From Deltaproteobacteria bacterium UBA5205 (GTDB lineage Bacteria > Desulfobacterota > Syntrophorhabdia > Syntrophorhabdales > Syntrophorhabdaceae), in contig DHVP01000008.1 of assembly GCA_002412715.1 (NCBI GenBank), forward strand, positions 1-64,000: a stretch of DNA of 64,000 nt, given 5' to 3'. Positions 32,157-41,708 of this stretch are shown here, piece by piece (the stretch's first letter is position 1; every line of letters starts with the position of its first letter). The position numbers were made by a program, and so were the translations under genes. The notes beneath the pieces were generated by a model. It did not search any database, had not been told where the DNA came from, and saw nothing but the letters and a program-made list of their open reading frames with translations.

Positions 32157-33995
32157 TCACGCCTCATCGCTGCCTTTTCCCGCGCCGGTGTCCCTCTGGC
32201 CGTCAACGGCAAAGATATTTACCTCGCTATGCCCCTTGATGCGGGCCGGTCCCAGCGATCTGGCCATAATCCTCTCCCGCACACACTCATAGGCCGCATC
32301 GCTGATCAGGATTGTCTCATGAAATTCCTTGGTTTGGCCTTCCAGGCGGGAGGCTACATTGGTATTGTCGCCGATCGCCGTATAGTCCATTTTTTTTGCA
32401 GACCCTATATTCCCTACGGTGACATCGCCAAAATGAATTCCGAACCCGACGCGGAGGTCCTCCATCCCGTACCTCAACCACTCCTGTCTCAAATAAGAGA
32501 TCCTGTCCTTCATCTGCAATGCCGCGCTTACCGCGGCGAAGACCGGGTCGTCGAGCTTCAGGGGGGCGCCGAAGAACGCAAAGATGCCGTCCCCCGTAAG
32601 TTGGGATACGGTACCGCCGCACCTGACGATAATCTCGGTCATCTCCGCATGGTAGCGATTGAGAAAATGTACGACCTTTTGAGGGTCGTCTTTGTTACTT
32701 TCAGAGAAGGAGGTGAATCCCCGTATATCACTGAACAGCAGGGCCAGCTTTCTTTGCTCGCCCTCAGTAAGCTTTTCCATATCGGCATCCACAATCTGAT
32801 CTATGATATTGTCCGGCACATAGCAGGCGAAACGTTTTCTTATCTTTGCCCTCTTGTGTTCCTCGGTGTAGTAGTGAAAGATCGTCGTTGCGGCAAAGGA
32901 GAGTATGACGGCAGACAATAACGGCACAAAACGGATAACGTAAAGATGATTGAACGCAAAAATGGATGCCGCGAAGAGAACGCCCGCTTCTGCAAGGCAC
33001 AGGAGGGCGGCAGGAAAAGGCCGCCGCCTGTAACACAGAAAGACCGTCAGGACGGTAATACCGATAATGTAAAAGGCCCCCGATACGACACCGGGTTCTC
33101 GGAAAATGCTTCCCGACAGCAGGGTTGCCAGCGTACCGGCCTGAATCGTTGCGCCATCCGTCATCCTGCCGCTGAGAAAGGACAGCGGCGTCGAATGCTT
33201 GTCTTCGAAGGACAGGGATGAGCCTATTATTACAATCTTGTTCTCAAATGCATTCCCGTGATCGTTGCCCGGCTTCTTGCTTGACTCATATACATCATCA
33301 AAGGAATAGACGGGGATATTTTGCAGCAGGGAGTAGTCGATAAGGATGGTCTTGCCGGGAGCGGCCACCTGCCGATCGGTAAAATTCCGTGCCAGCAGAT
33401 ACGGCATGGAATAATATCTCTTTCCCCCATCGTCAAAGTATAGCTGCTGCCTCCGTATGTGATCGTCCGAATCTTCCGTCAGGTGGAACGCCGCAAGATT
33501 CGCCTCCCCGGCAGCCATAAGGTAGCCCTGGAGAGGAGCGTTTTCCCGTGAAGAAAAGCCGATGACAATATTGACGCCTTTCTTCCTGGCCTCCAGGAAA
33601 GACCGCATATAGACGCTCTCATAGCCCCCCTCAACTTTACCTTCAAGGGAGATGGAAGGGAGCTCGATATCGAGACCTATCGTCTTCGCCCCTTTCCCAA
33701 CGAGATAGTCTATTACTTCGGAGATATGGGTATGATAAAAGATCAACGGCTGATTTATCTTTTTGTAGCTCTTCTCGTCGATGACGATCACTGCAATCTT
33801 CTTTGCGGTATCGTTCCCGGGTTGTTTCTTGAACAGGAATCTAAAGTCGATTGACCGCAGCTCCAGTTCGTTCCAGGTACCTTTTCCGGGAATGATACTG
33901 AAGTCGGACAGGACAACAAGGAGGCTGACAAGCAGTGCTATGACCGCATAGGAGAAAAGATATTTTCGATAGTAGGGATTCAATAGGTCGGGCAA
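32157..33995 (-). CDS. CHASE2-domain adenylate/guanylate cyclase
   Basis: A 612-aa membrane protein: first helix ~12-30, a CHASE2 extracytoplasmic sensor domain (~45-310), three helices (~315-385), then a class III nucleotide cyclase domain (~425-600) with 'LALLFSDIRGFTSFSE', 'TGDGIFAFFGAP' and 'DYTAIGDNTNVASRLEGQ'. It would make cAMP or cGMP in response to an outside signal. The apparent start is TTG, overlapping the FecR-type gene by 16 bases. The FecR-CHASE2-cyclase pairing is recurrent. It ends convergently with the peptide operon. Confidence 0.88.
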   Translation of the reverse strand: MPDLLNPYYRKYLFSYAVIALLVSLLVVLSDFSIIPGKGTWNELELRSIDFRFLFKKQPGNDTAKKIAVIVIDEKSYKKINQPLIFYHTHISEVIDYLVGKGAKTIGLDIELPSISLEGKVEGGYESVYMRSFLEARKKGVNIVIGFSSRENAPLQGYLMAAGEANLAAFHLTEDSDDHIRRQQLYFDDGGKRYYSMPYLLARNFTDRQVAAPGKTILIDYSLLQNIPVYSFDDVYESSKKPGNDHGNAFENKIVIIGSSLSFEDKHSTPLSFLSGRMTDGATIQAGTLATLLSGSIFREPGVVSGAFYIIGITVLTVFLCYRRRPFPAALLCLAEAGVLFAASIFAFNHLYVIRFVPLLSAVILSFAATTIFHYYTEEHKRAKIRKRFACYVPDNIIDQIVDADMEKLTEGEQRKLALLFSDIRGFTSFSESNKDDPQKVVHFLNRYHAEMTEIIVRCGGTVSQLTGDGIFAFFGAPLKLDDPVFAAVSAALQMKDRISYLRQEWLRYGMEDLRVGFGIHFGDVTVGNIGSAKKMDYTAIGDNTNVASRLEGQTKEFHETILISDAAYECVRERIMARSLGPARIKGHSEVNIFAVDGQRDTGAGKGSDEA

Positions 33996-34900
33996 TTCAA
34001 ACTTCTGAGGTCGGTAAGTATTTTCCGCCTCTCAGCCAGGGACTTACTTTCTCCGTATTGCTTTTGAAGGATCGCATAGTGCGCCAGAGCGTCATCGTAC
34101 AGCTGGTGCTCCTCCAGGAACAGAATAAAGTGAAGCCGGACCGCGGTATCCACGGAATTGGCCATGAGCTGCGTCCGATAGTCACTAATCCCCTTCTTGA
34201 TTTCCACCAATTCACTATCCGGAGGCAGGCTGAAGCAGCTGCGCTTTTGAGCGACAACATAACCATCTTTAAGCGACTCAATTACCCATTCGTATTTGGT
34301 GCCGGGATTCAGAGGCGGCTCGCCGGACGGGAAAGGCAACTCGGCGCTTTGCGTTGTCCTCTGCCATACAGGTTCGTCTTCAGACAACGAATAAAATCTG
34401 ACCCTGTACTTCTCTACGGCCTGGGCGGGGCTCCAGATAAATGTCGGCCTTTCCTCGATAGTCATTGTATTCGAAAGACCCCCCACCTCCATTTTGAGTT
34501 GTTTCAGCCCCCTTAACTTCAAGCTTCCTTTTTGCGCCGATACTATCTGCGGCACAGTGACTCTGTTTTTTTTATTTATCCGGGCAGCAGCAGGCTTACT
34601 GCCGTTTTTCTCAACAAGGAACTTTGCCGCTCCGGACCATTGCTCCTCCTGGCCCGACTCCAGGTAAGCAACAGTCAGGGAGGCACCGTTCATTGTCTCC
34701 ACGGAATCTCCAGGATAAAGCAGGCATCCAAGATCGACAGCTTTTTTTGCTCCCCCGTGGCGCACGAGAACCTTGCCCTTCACACCCATCACCATGGCGC
34801 TGTACCCAACTTCCCCGGCCGCGGCCATCAAAGGGACGATTAACAACGTCACAAGTAAAACAACACATCGCATCGAAAGTGTTGCCGCATTATTCTTCAT
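33980..34900 (-). CDS. FecR-domain periplasmic protein
   Basis: A 306-aa protein. A signal peptide (~residues 10-27, 'VVLLVTLLIVPLMAAAG') precedes a FecR-type domain (~30-130: 'AMVMGVKGKVLVRHGGAKKAV', 'LLYPGDSVETMNGASL'), a fibronectin-like segment with 'TFIWSPAQAVEKYRVRFYS', and a helical C-terminus. GAGGAG supports the Met at 34900. Such proteins sit in the periplasm next to CHASE2 cyclases and may present a signal to them. Confidence 0.78.
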   Translation of the reverse strand: MKNNAATLSMRCVVLLVTLLIVPLMAAAGEVGYSAMVMGVKGKVLVRHGGAKKAVDLGCLLYPGDSVETMNGASLTVAYLESGQEEQWSGAAKFLVEKNGSKPAAARINKKNRVTVPQIVSAQKGSLKLRGLKQLKMEVGGLSNTMTIEERPTFIWSPAQAVEKYRVRFYSLSEDEPVWQRTTQSAELPFPSGEPPLNPGTKYEWVIESLKDGYVVAQKRSCFSLPPDSELVEIKKGISDYRTQLMANSVDTAVRLHFILFLEEHQLYDDALAHYAILQKQYGESKSLAERRKILTDLRSLNCPTY

Positions 34901-35074
34901 GGTACTACTCCTCATCAGTCGGTTTTCCGCTCCTGCGAGTCGTTCGGTGACAGCCCCGGGCATTTCGACGCTGCTCCTCTATTTCTATCCGAATTCTCAC
35001 TCTTGTGCAAGGGGAAAACCGTCTATTGCCTGCCCGGGCAGTCATCCTTCCCGTCCCGGCAGCCTCCGCCGGGC

Positions 35075-36430
35075 TCAACGGGTAGGTGTCGATTTTCGGG
35101 CGCTGAGGTAGAGCCAGGCGAGGCCCAGGATTGCGGATATCAGGGATGCTATCATGACACCGATCCTGACTTCCTCGAATTGGGAGGGTCTGCCTGCAAA
35201 GGCCAATTGTCCGATAAACAGCGACATTGTGAAGCCGATTCCGCCGAGCCAGGCAGCGCCCATGACATGGCGCCAGCCGACACCGCCGGGAAGGGTCGAA
35301 AGACCGATTTTTACAGAAAGCCAGGCGAAGCTCGTGATACCGATAAACTTCCCCAAAACCAACCCCAGGATAACCCCCAGCGTTATGGGCTTGACGATAA
35401 CCTCTCTGAAGGGCATGGCAAGGACATCAAGGAGTGCATTAGCCATAGCGAAAAGAGGGATAATACCGAAGGTGACCCAAGGGGAGAGGTTGTGTTCCAT
35501 CCGCTGTTGGGGTGACTGAACGGCGCATGACGCCTTTTCAACATTCTCGGCAATGGCGCTCATGCTGGTAATGCCCCGGGGCAGGTCGTCTCTGCAATTG
35601 ATGGTCTCCCTATGGAAGGCATCCCTCATATCATCGAGCCTTGCTTCAAACTGGTGCGGCGTGTAAATAGGGCGTGCCGGAACCGTGAAGGCCAGCAATA
35701 CGCCGGCAAGCGTGGCGTGTATCCCTGATTTCAGGAGCGCCAACCAGAGAAGGATACCCAGGACCGCGTATGGCAGGGGATGGCGGATGCCGCCCCGGTT
35801 GAAGAGAATAAGCGCGCCTAAAAAGCTTCCCGCAATGCCCAAAAGGGGTACTACGATGGTCTGGGTGTAAAAAAGTGCGATGACCAGCACGGCGCCGAGA
35901 TCGTCCGCAATTGCGAGGGCGGTCAAAAAAATAATGAGATTCTTCGGAATGCGCCACGCCAGAAGAACAAGGATGCCTACGGAGAAAGCAATATCGGTGG
36001 CCATCGGAACCCCCCAGCCTGCCGAGGCCGGCCCGGAAGGATTTAAGAGAAAGTAGATGAGAGCCGGCGTGAGCATCCCGCCCAGTGCCCCTGCCACGGG
36101 AAGGGCGGCATTACGCAGTGAGGCCAGTTCCCCCACCATTATTTCGCGCTTCAATTCGAGGCCCACCAGCAGAAAGAAAAGGGTCATCAGGCCTTCGTTT
36201 ACCCAAACATGGAGTGACATTTCAATATTATATGAGCCCGCACCGATACGGATGGGTATGTCCCATAAATGCCTGTATGGGTCACCCCAGGGCGAGCTGG
36301 CCACGATCAAGGTCAGCAGCGTCATGCACATGAGCACGATGCCGCCGGAGGTCGTTTGCTTGAGAAATCGCTCGAAGGGACTGAGGATCTTGCCAAAAAG
36401 AGGTTCAAGGGGATAATGATTCTCTGCCAC
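35075..36430 (-). CDS. nhaA: Na+/H+ antiporter NhaA
   Basis: A 451-aa protein with about 12 helices. The paired aspartates of the ion site are present ('ALAIADDLGAVLVIALF'), as are 'LMTLFFLLVGLELKREI' and 'GVPMATDIAFSVGIL'. NhaA exchanges two protons for one Na+ across the inner membrane for pH and Na+ homeostasis. It is somewhat longer than E. coli NhaA (388 aa), mostly from a loop near residue 280-310 ('MRDAFHRETINCRDDLPRG'). Confidence 0.93.
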   Translation of the reverse strand: MAENHYPLEPLFGKILSPFERFLKQTTSGGIVLMCMTLLTLIVASSPWGDPYRHLWDIPIRIGAGSYNIEMSLHVWVNEGLMTLFFLLVGLELKREIMVGELASLRNAALPVAGALGGMLTPALIYFLLNPSGPASAGWGVPMATDIAFSVGILVLLAWRIPKNLIIFLTALAIADDLGAVLVIALFYTQTIVVPLLGIAGSFLGALILFNRGGIRHPLPYAVLGILLWLALLKSGIHATLAGVLLAFTVPARPIYTPHQFEARLDDMRDAFHRETINCRDDLPRGITSMSAIAENVEKASCAVQSPQQRMEHNLSPWVTFGIIPLFAMANALLDVLAMPFREVIVKPITLGVILGLVLGKFIGITSFAWLSVKIGLSTLPGGVGWRHVMGAAWLGGIGFTMSLFIGQLAFAGRPSQFEEVRIGVMIASLISAILGLAWLYLSARKSTPTR

Positions 36431-36513
36431 GCATACTCCCGGGGGAAATTATTTTCACCGCAAAGTATATCCCACATGGCAGGAACAAAGGGGAAGTAAA
36501 TACTAACCTTTGT

Positions 36514-36960
36514 TCATTTTGTGAGCAGCACCGGGCATTTGGAACCCTTAAGGACGTTACGGGCAACGCCACCCATAAGGTATTTTGCAATGCCCGTTCT
36601 GCCCAGAGATGCGATCACTATAAGATCGATCCCCTTCTCTTTCCCCTCCTTCAGGATCTCCTCGTACGGAACACCCTGACGGACATTCATGACTACCTCT
36701 ACCTCATTTGCCTCAGGAAAGCTATCGAGTTGTTTCTGCAAACTTTCCTCGGCCCACGCCGCCGTACCATCCTTAATCTGCCGCACCGCCTCGTCGGAAA
36801 GAGCAAGATCAAAAGCGCTGCTGTAAACATGCTCGTGGACAACATGGAGAAGGAAAACCTTCGACTTGTACTGCTTCGCTATATCCAGCGCCTGCGCTAA
36901 TGCCCGGTCTGAATACTCCGAGAAATCCGTCGGTACAAGAATTTTGGTTGGCATGAGCAT
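36514..36960 (-). CDS. Universal stress protein UspA family
   Basis: A 148-aa protein of UspA fold: 'KILVPTDFSEYSDRAL' at the N-terminus and the C-terminal nucleotide loop 'ASLGRTGIAKYLMGGVARNVL', near the Gx2Gx9G(S/T) ATP motif. Likely a cytoplasmic ATP-binding dimer in stress survival. GGGGGTGAT precedes the start. Upstream of NhaA in the same direction but separated by a gap of about 80 bases. Confidence 0.9.
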   Translation of the reverse strand: MLMPTKILVPTDFSEYSDRALAQALDIAKQYKSKVFLLHVVHEHVYSSAFDLALSDEAVRQIKDGTAAWAEESLQKQLDSFPEANEVEVVMNVRQGVPYEEILKEGKEKGIDLIVIASLGRTGIAKYLMGGVARNVLKGSKCPVLLTK

Positions 36961-37149
36961 CTTTCATCACCCCCTTTATAATAAACTTCCTCTAATCCAA
37001 GTATAGCACCGCTCAGTGAATGCGGCATGCCGGCCAACCTGCATGGCCGATTCAAGCGTCTCAGGCGGGGGCACCGGATTACCATTTAAAACGGTGAATC
37101 GCGAGGAACGGTTATGGAACGGCCGTTTCAGGAAGAAGGTGTGCGTGAT

Positions 37150-38328
37150 TTACCGGCTTCTGGTCTTGTATTCGTTTCGGATTGCGTCTGCCAGCTTGCC
37201 CGCATACTCGTGAGCCTTTGCGGCGCCCGTTTGGGTACTCAGGGCCTCAAGGACTTCGACCTGCATCTCGGCCATCTCGCGGTTGCCCATCTTCAGGTAC
37301 GACAAACCCAGGCTATAGTTTGCTTCGATATCCTGAGGGGCATGGTTTACGGTGTCCGCTATTGCCCTGGTCGACTCCCGATTGCGGCCTGCTCGCATAT
37401 TCGCTGTCCCAAGACGCAAGGAACACACATCATGAAGAGAAAACACCTCCGCGCATTTCGTGTAAGCCCGTATCGCGTCATCCCAACGTTTGCTTTCCAG
37501 ATATGCGTCGCCGAGCCTCAGGTATATCGAGTAGTCCTGGGGCTTCAGGCGGCTCTCTTCCAGGTAGGCGTCTATAGCCTTTTCCGGCAAGGCAATCCGG
37601 CGGTACAGGTTGCCTGTGGAATGAAAAACTTCCGGATAATTCGGCTTCAGGCGGATCGCGGTTTCATACTCCAGCAGCGCATCGTCCCACCTGCGCAAGC
37701 GCTCGTAAAGACGCCCGAGGCAGTACCGACCTTTGGGATGATCGGGGCTTGCCCTTAAGGCATCATCAAGGCGCTTCGCGGCATATTCAAACCTGGTCCT
37801 GTCTCCGGCCTGCAGGTCCTTGGCCGGGGGTATCTGGCTGAGGAGCTCTACCGCTGCCCTGTAGGCGGAATCGTACCTGTCCCGAACCTCTTTCCTGGAC
37901 ATGCTTGAGTGTATGATCCAGATACATATTCCTACGATAAAAGCCGCGAAAATGTATTTGACGATCCTTGCCCGTCTGCTCTTGCCCCCTGTAAATGATT
38001 TATGGGTTTCAGATATCGGCGGGCCGGGGCTCTCAAGCACGGCCCGTGCAGGTTCGGACGTTGGACCTTCACGGCTGGGCGGTTGGGTTCCCGACGGCTC
38101 GATATAAGCCAGAAAATATCGCTTCCCCGTTGATTCTATCACCGCATTGTATACTTCCCCGCGGCAATGGATCTCGCAATCACCGTGCATCACTCCATAC
38201 CCGGCAGCGTTAATTTCGGAAACATCCGCAAGATCGGGGTACGTGCAGGCGTCATCTACGTGCGCACAGCCGGCGGCAAGGAAGTCTCTTGCATGCGTAA
38301 TCGAAAATTGCCTGGCCCTTACCAACAT
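37150..38328 (-). CDS. TPR-repeat membrane protein
   Basis: A 392-aa protein. Residues ~1-80 are soluble and contain several Cys and His ('GDCEIHCRGEVYNAV'), then a proline-rich linker, one transmembrane segment (~123-143), and about six tetratricopeptide repeats from ~165 to 380 ('GRYCLGRLYERLRRWDDAL', 'YLRLGDAYLESKRWDDAI', 'NYSLGLSYLKMGNREMAEMQ'). Probably a scaffold in the inner membrane. Seven bases downstream of the next-described gene, so likely one transcript. Confidence 0.75.
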   Translation of the reverse strand: MLVRARQFSITHARDFLAAGCAHVDDACTYPDLADVSEINAAGYGVMHGDCEIHCRGEVYNAVIESTGKRYFLAYIEPSGTQPPSREGPTSEPARAVLESPGPPISETHKSFTGGKSRRARIVKYIFAAFIVGICIWIIHSSMSRKEVRDRYDSAYRAAVELLSQIPPAKDLQAGDRTRFEYAAKRLDDALRASPDHPKGRYCLGRLYERLRRWDDALLEYETAIRLKPNYPEVFHSTGNLYRRIALPEKAIDAYLEESRLKPQDYSIYLRLGDAYLESKRWDDAIRAYTKCAEVFSLHDVCSLRLGTANMRAGRNRESTRAIADTVNHAPQDIEANYSLGLSYLKMGNREMAEMQVEVLEALSTQTGAAKAHEYAGKLADAIRNEYKTRSR

Positions 38329-38335
38329 TCTTCAG

Positions 38336-38959
38336 CTACCTCATTTTATTGTCAATCGGGCTGGGGACTGTGTGCCCCGGATCGTTTGCACCTTCGTAGC
38401 AGACTCGATAGCACGTGACCGTGGCCTCCAGTGTGCTTTTTCCGCTGCATTCGCACCGCTTCAACATCATGTTTACCCGCAGTCGGGCGAGCAGCATCTT
38501 GATCGACCGGTCAGCCGTATCATGCGTTCGCTCCGCGCCTTGCGCCGCCGAGAGATACTTTGCGCGCTTATGGAGAAGACTGTTCTGGCCGGCATACAGA
38601 TCGTCCGCCTGCCTTTGCAGATTGCCGCAGAATTTGAGCCAGTAACTATACTCCGGCTCCTTGTATGTTCCGTTGCAGTTTGCCCTGTTCTGCTCGATTG
38701 TCGGCTTGAGATTCTCAATCCGGCGGTCGACTGATTTCAACTGGTTGTCAGTATCGCTGATGAGCTTTAAGTTGAACTTTACCGTTTTTACAGCTTCCGT
38801 CTTAACGGCGAGTTTCTTATTCAACTCTGCCAGTATCGCGGAGATGTCATCATCACCCTGTGCTCCGAACGTTGAATGGACCGTCATGAATGAAACGACC
38901 AGAAAAAAAACAATGAAGAGAACGACCCTTTTTACCTGTTCATCACCTGTTCGTATCAC
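38336..38959 (-). CDS. Secreted coiled-coil hypothetical protein
   Basis: A 207-aa protein with a GTG start after GAGGTGACGAC. A signal peptide covers ~residues 9-33 ('VVLFIVFFLVVSFMTVHS'). The mature part is helical, with coiled-coil-like heptads ('ISAILAELNKKLAVKTEAV') and several Cys that may form disulfides. Family unknown; co-directional with the TPR gene that follows. Confidence 0.6.
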   Translation of the reverse strand: MIRTGDEQVKRVVLFIVFFLVVSFMTVHSTFGAQGDDDISAILAELNKKLAVKTEAVKTVKFNLKLISDTDNQLKSVDRRIENLKPTIEQNRANCNGTYKEPEYSYWLKFCGNLQRQADDLYAGQNSLLHKRAKYLSAAQGAERTHDTADRSIKMLLARLRVNMMLKRCECSGKSTLEATVTCYRVCYEGANDPGHTVPSPIDNKMR

Positions 38960-39126
38960 GTCGTCACCTCGGGGAAAGATGCATGTCCTGTTTCCTTCTG
39001 ATGAGACATCCGGGCAGGCGAATCTGTTCCCGCGCGCCCCTTTTCTCCTCCAATATCGCATGCTGAAAAGGCACTGTCAAAGAATACGTTTGGTTTGTTT
39101 GAGACATTTCACCGATGTACCTGTCG

Positions 39127-39849
39127 CTATCCGGCTCCGCCCCCCTGGCGGGCAATCCGGTCCACATATCTCACTATCCGGTCTGCGCATTCGCGGGGTC
39201 TTGTTTGCAGGAGACAGTGCGGGGCATCGAACCGGGCGAGTTCCAAATTGACAAAATGCTCAGCGAACCAGTCAGCGGCTTTCTGCGGGACGACGCGGTC
39301 CCTTGCCGCCTGCAGGTACAGGCAGGGTATTCCGAACCATTCCTCCGGAAAAGGATAACCCAGGGCGACAAGACCGGCACGGTGCTTGAGGGCACCGGGG
39401 GAAAGCCGGGGCAGCGCGTCGCGCAACAGTTCTTCCAGCATTTCGTCGGCCCGGGGAGCGAACAGATAATGGTTCAGCAGCGCCGCAGGCAGTCTTTTGA
39501 CAAGCGATGGAATCCCGGGGAGAAAAGTGGCGACTCGGATCAACAGGCGATGGAGCGGTTCGGCGAATGCCGCGCTGAAGACAACACCCTTGACCTGCCC
39601 GGGAGGGTCGTGGAGGAGCATCAGCGCGACAAGACCCGAAAAGGATTCCGCGACCAGCACGACATCGTTTTGGGGCAGCAACTCCCGGACAAATCCGGCG
39701 TGTTCGGCCAGCGAGAGTGCTCCTCCGGCGGGATAGGTTATCACACGAGCCAATATGTCGGGCGGAAGGGCGCGAAGCAACGGACGGAAGAATATCCCCG
39801 TACCATCGATACCGGGCATGAGCACCAGATGTATGTTTCTCCGCAGCAT
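39127..39849 (-). CDS. Alpha/beta hydrolase
   Basis: A 240-aa protein: 'LVLMPGIDGTGIFFRPLL' forms the oxyanion-hole region, the nucleophile elbow is 'VAESFSGLV' (Ser), the acid is probably in 'QAARDRVVP', and the His is in 'DAPHCLLQ'. The catalytic triad looks intact. Substrate unknown. Upstream on the minus strand a TACAAT -10-like box lies about 20 bases away. Confidence 0.82.
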   Translation of the reverse strand: MLRRNIHLVLMPGIDGTGIFFRPLLRALPPDILARVITYPAGGALSLAEHAGFVRELLPQNDVVLVAESFSGLVALMLLHDPPGQVKGVVFSAAFAEPLHRLLIRVATFLPGIPSLVKRLPAALLNHYLFAPRADEMLEELLRDALPRLSPGALKHRAGLVALGYPFPEEWFGIPCLYLQAARDRVVPQKAADWFAEHFVNLELARFDAPHCLLQTRPRECADRIVRYVDRIARQGGGAG

Positions 39850-39904
39850 CCTCGACTTTCCTGCCTATATTGTACACTCATTCGCACCCTCCAAAGACAA
39901 GCTC

Positions 39905-39962
39905 TTCAAAAATTTACCCATTACCCGCTGCCTATCGCCCATTGCCTGTCTTCCCCATCCAT
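39905..39962 (+). repeat. Partial GGGTTATGG-family repeat
   Basis: ACCCATTACCCGCTGCC and ATCGCCCATTGCCTG resemble one arm of the repeat at 9368-9605. No clear inverted partner is present. The rest of 39850-40170 holds no gene I can support. Confidence 0.4.
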
Positions 39963-40170
39963 GATTTCCATTTCCCATTCTCTGGAAAGCCCGCGGCCAA
40001 AGCCGCACAATGGTCGACCTCGTGTTGACAATACAAGAGGGAGTGCTTCTATTATTTTCACGGCTCGCAGCCGGAACGGGATGGAGAGGAAGGCAACCCC
40101 TTTTATTCTTCGCTCTTCAGACTTCGTCACGGGGGATCGGAAACAGCAGAAATCGGTTCCGGAGGAAATA

Positions 40171-40668
40171 ATGACCATAAGAAGCTACGTCAGGGCCCTT
40201 CTGCTTGCGGCCCTCGTCACCATGGCCGCGGGCGGTTTTCTGCTCCACCTGCGCATACACCCTTTTACCAGCAACACGTCTTTCCTGATCAACTTTGTTG
40301 CCGGCCTTCTCAGCATTGTTGTTGTTCCCCTGCTCTTTTGCTGGCGGAAGACCATACACTACGGCTACGTTTTGAATGGCTTCATCGTTATAATCGCTAC
40401 GATCACCATGGCCCACTTCTCCTTTGCCCACCCGCCCGACGAATTGAATCCCGGTAATATCCTCCTCATGACAACGTTTCCCGACATCCTGATCGTGTGG
40501 GGAAAGTTCTTTACGGGAAAGGTGCTGTTCGATCTTGAGGTTATGGGCTACAACGCTGCTCTTGAAAAGAAGGGGATGACCTTTCGCTATCCAAATCTGG
40601 GCTGGTGGCTGATTCATCTCCTTGCCGTTGCAGCTGTCTATTACGCAGGGCACGCCCTATGGAGATAG
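40171..40668 (+). CDS. Hypothetical membrane protein, about five helices
   Basis: A 165-aa protein; GGAGG five bases before the ATG fixes the start, though the frame is open for a long way upstream through non-coding DNA. Helices fall at about 8-28, 38-58, 65-85, 95-115 and 142-160. The last carries 'GWWLIHLLAVAAVYYAGH'. Family unknown. The next gene, one base downstream, encodes a 31-aa protein resembling this last helix. Confidence 0.7.
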   Translation: MTIRSYVRALLLAALVTMAAGGFLLHLRIHPFTSNTSFLINFVAGLLSIVVVPLLFCWRKTIHYGYVLNGFIVIIATITMAHFSFAHPPDELNPGNILLMTTFPDILIVWGKFFTGKVLFDLEVMGYNAALEKKGMTFRYPNLGWWLIHLLAVAAVYYAGHALWR

Positions 40669-40669
40669 T

Positions 40670-40765
40670 ATGAACCATTTCAAAATCTTCTCGGTAAACT
40701 GGTGGATACTTCATGTCATAGCTGTCGCCTTCTTTCTATGGCTCGGACACGTCACGCACTTCTGA
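40670..40765 (+). CDS. 31-aa single-helix membrane miniprotein
   Basis: ATG one base after the preceding stop, with GGAG inside the end of the upstream gene. The 31 residues are one hydrophobic helix, 'VNWWILHVIAVAFFLWLGH'. It shares the pattern WW(I/L)xHxxAVA...GH with the last helix of the upstream protein. Likely inserted beside it in the membrane, as small subunits of respiratory or transport complexes are. Too short for standard gene calling. Confidence 0.6.
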   Translation: MNHFKIFSVNWWILHVIAVAFFLWLGHVTHF

Positions 40766-40784
40766 ACCGACCGGTCGGCGTCTT

Positions 40785-40817
40785 GCGGGAGGTACATCTC
40801 GTCCGTACCTGTCCCGC
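40785..40817. terminator. Stem-loop between convergent genes
   Basis: GCGGGAGGTAC and GTACCTGTCCCGC pair with a two-base bulge around a nine-base loop. It lies between genes ending at 40765 (plus) and 40843 (minus), so it may terminate both. A CCGACCGGTCGG palindrome (40767-40778) precedes it. Confidence 0.5.
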
Positions 40818-40842
40818 CGGTGTCGAATGTTACGTCATTGAT

Positions 40843-41412
40843 TCAAAGGTTTAAAGATTTCAGGTATGTGAAGCCTGAGAGGGCATCGAAGACCAGGATA
40901 TATGTGTTGACAGGTTTGGGGTACGTGTAGACCTTCTTCCTGTCCTGCATTACCCGGTCGCCCATTTTCCCAAAAAACGTGTTCTGGCTCCCGCAAGTAA
41001 GCTGCAGCCATTCACCCCTCTTCTTTGGTACGCCTTCCATCATCGCAGTGGCCTCGATGACTGATATCTCCACATCCGTTGCCTGCCAGCAGTCGGAGTC
41101 CCCATGCCCGACCAGTACCAGGCTCTGGCAGTCCTTGTCCTGAAGGACCTTCTGGAAATCGCGGCCCTTTGCGCGGAAGATCCATTTCACCTTCATGTTC
41201 CTGTTGTTGAAATAGTGTGTCCACGGAATGTAGGCCCCGAGAAAAGCGCACGGAGATGCCCAGTAGTCATATTCCCAAAATGCATGATCGGACAGAAGCA
41301 CCGCCGCATACTCATCGTTCTTTACATTCATATTCCGTATCGCGGTGGCGATCCCCAAACAGATATAGACCAAAAACAGCGGGAGGACAACCTTCCTGAG
41401 AAGGAACCTCAT
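40843..41412 (-). CDS. Membrane-anchored hypothetical protein
   Basis: A 189-aa protein with one N-terminal helix (~residues 8-28, 'VVLPLFLVYICLGIATAI') and a periplasmic or cytoplasmic domain with 'SLVLVGHGDSDCWQ'. The upstream in-frame TTG at 41454 has no clear site; the ATG at 41412 follows AGAGAG. Family unknown. Confidence 0.6.
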   Translation of the reverse strand: MRFLLRKVVLPLFLVYICLGIATAIRNMNVKNDEYAAVLLSDHAFWEYDYWASPCAFLGAYIPWTHYFNNRNMKVKWIFRAKGRDFQKVLQDKDCQSLVLVGHGDSDCWQATDVEISVIEATAMMEGVPKKRGEWLQLTCGSQNTFFGKMGDRVMQDRKKVYTYPKPVNTYILVFDALSGFTYLKSLNL

Positions 41413-41708
41413 TCGCTCTCTTGTAAAAAAGGGCTTTCCCGATAGTATGGTCAATGCGTCCCCTGTTTTGGATCAGATGGAACGTTTACGTGAAACAACC
41501 CGCCTTGCGTGCACTTCATAATGAGTATACACGCGATACGGGTTTTCATGAACAGATAATTTTTTGATTCAGGCCATTCATTATTCTTTGAAAGCTGTTA
41601 TGAAAGTTAAAAATGCAGCCGGTACTCATATTCTCGGGCTTTACCGATGCCTGTGCCCGTGAAATATGATATCCTAGCGCTTTGCAGTTGCAGAAAAGGG
41701 AGGTTTTC

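Noticed and set aside
39115..40170. Long plus-strand frame upstream of the 165-aa membrane protein
   Set aside because: It runs antisense through the alpha/beta hydrolase gene and repeat DNA; only the part from 40171, with its own ribosome-binding site, reads as protein.
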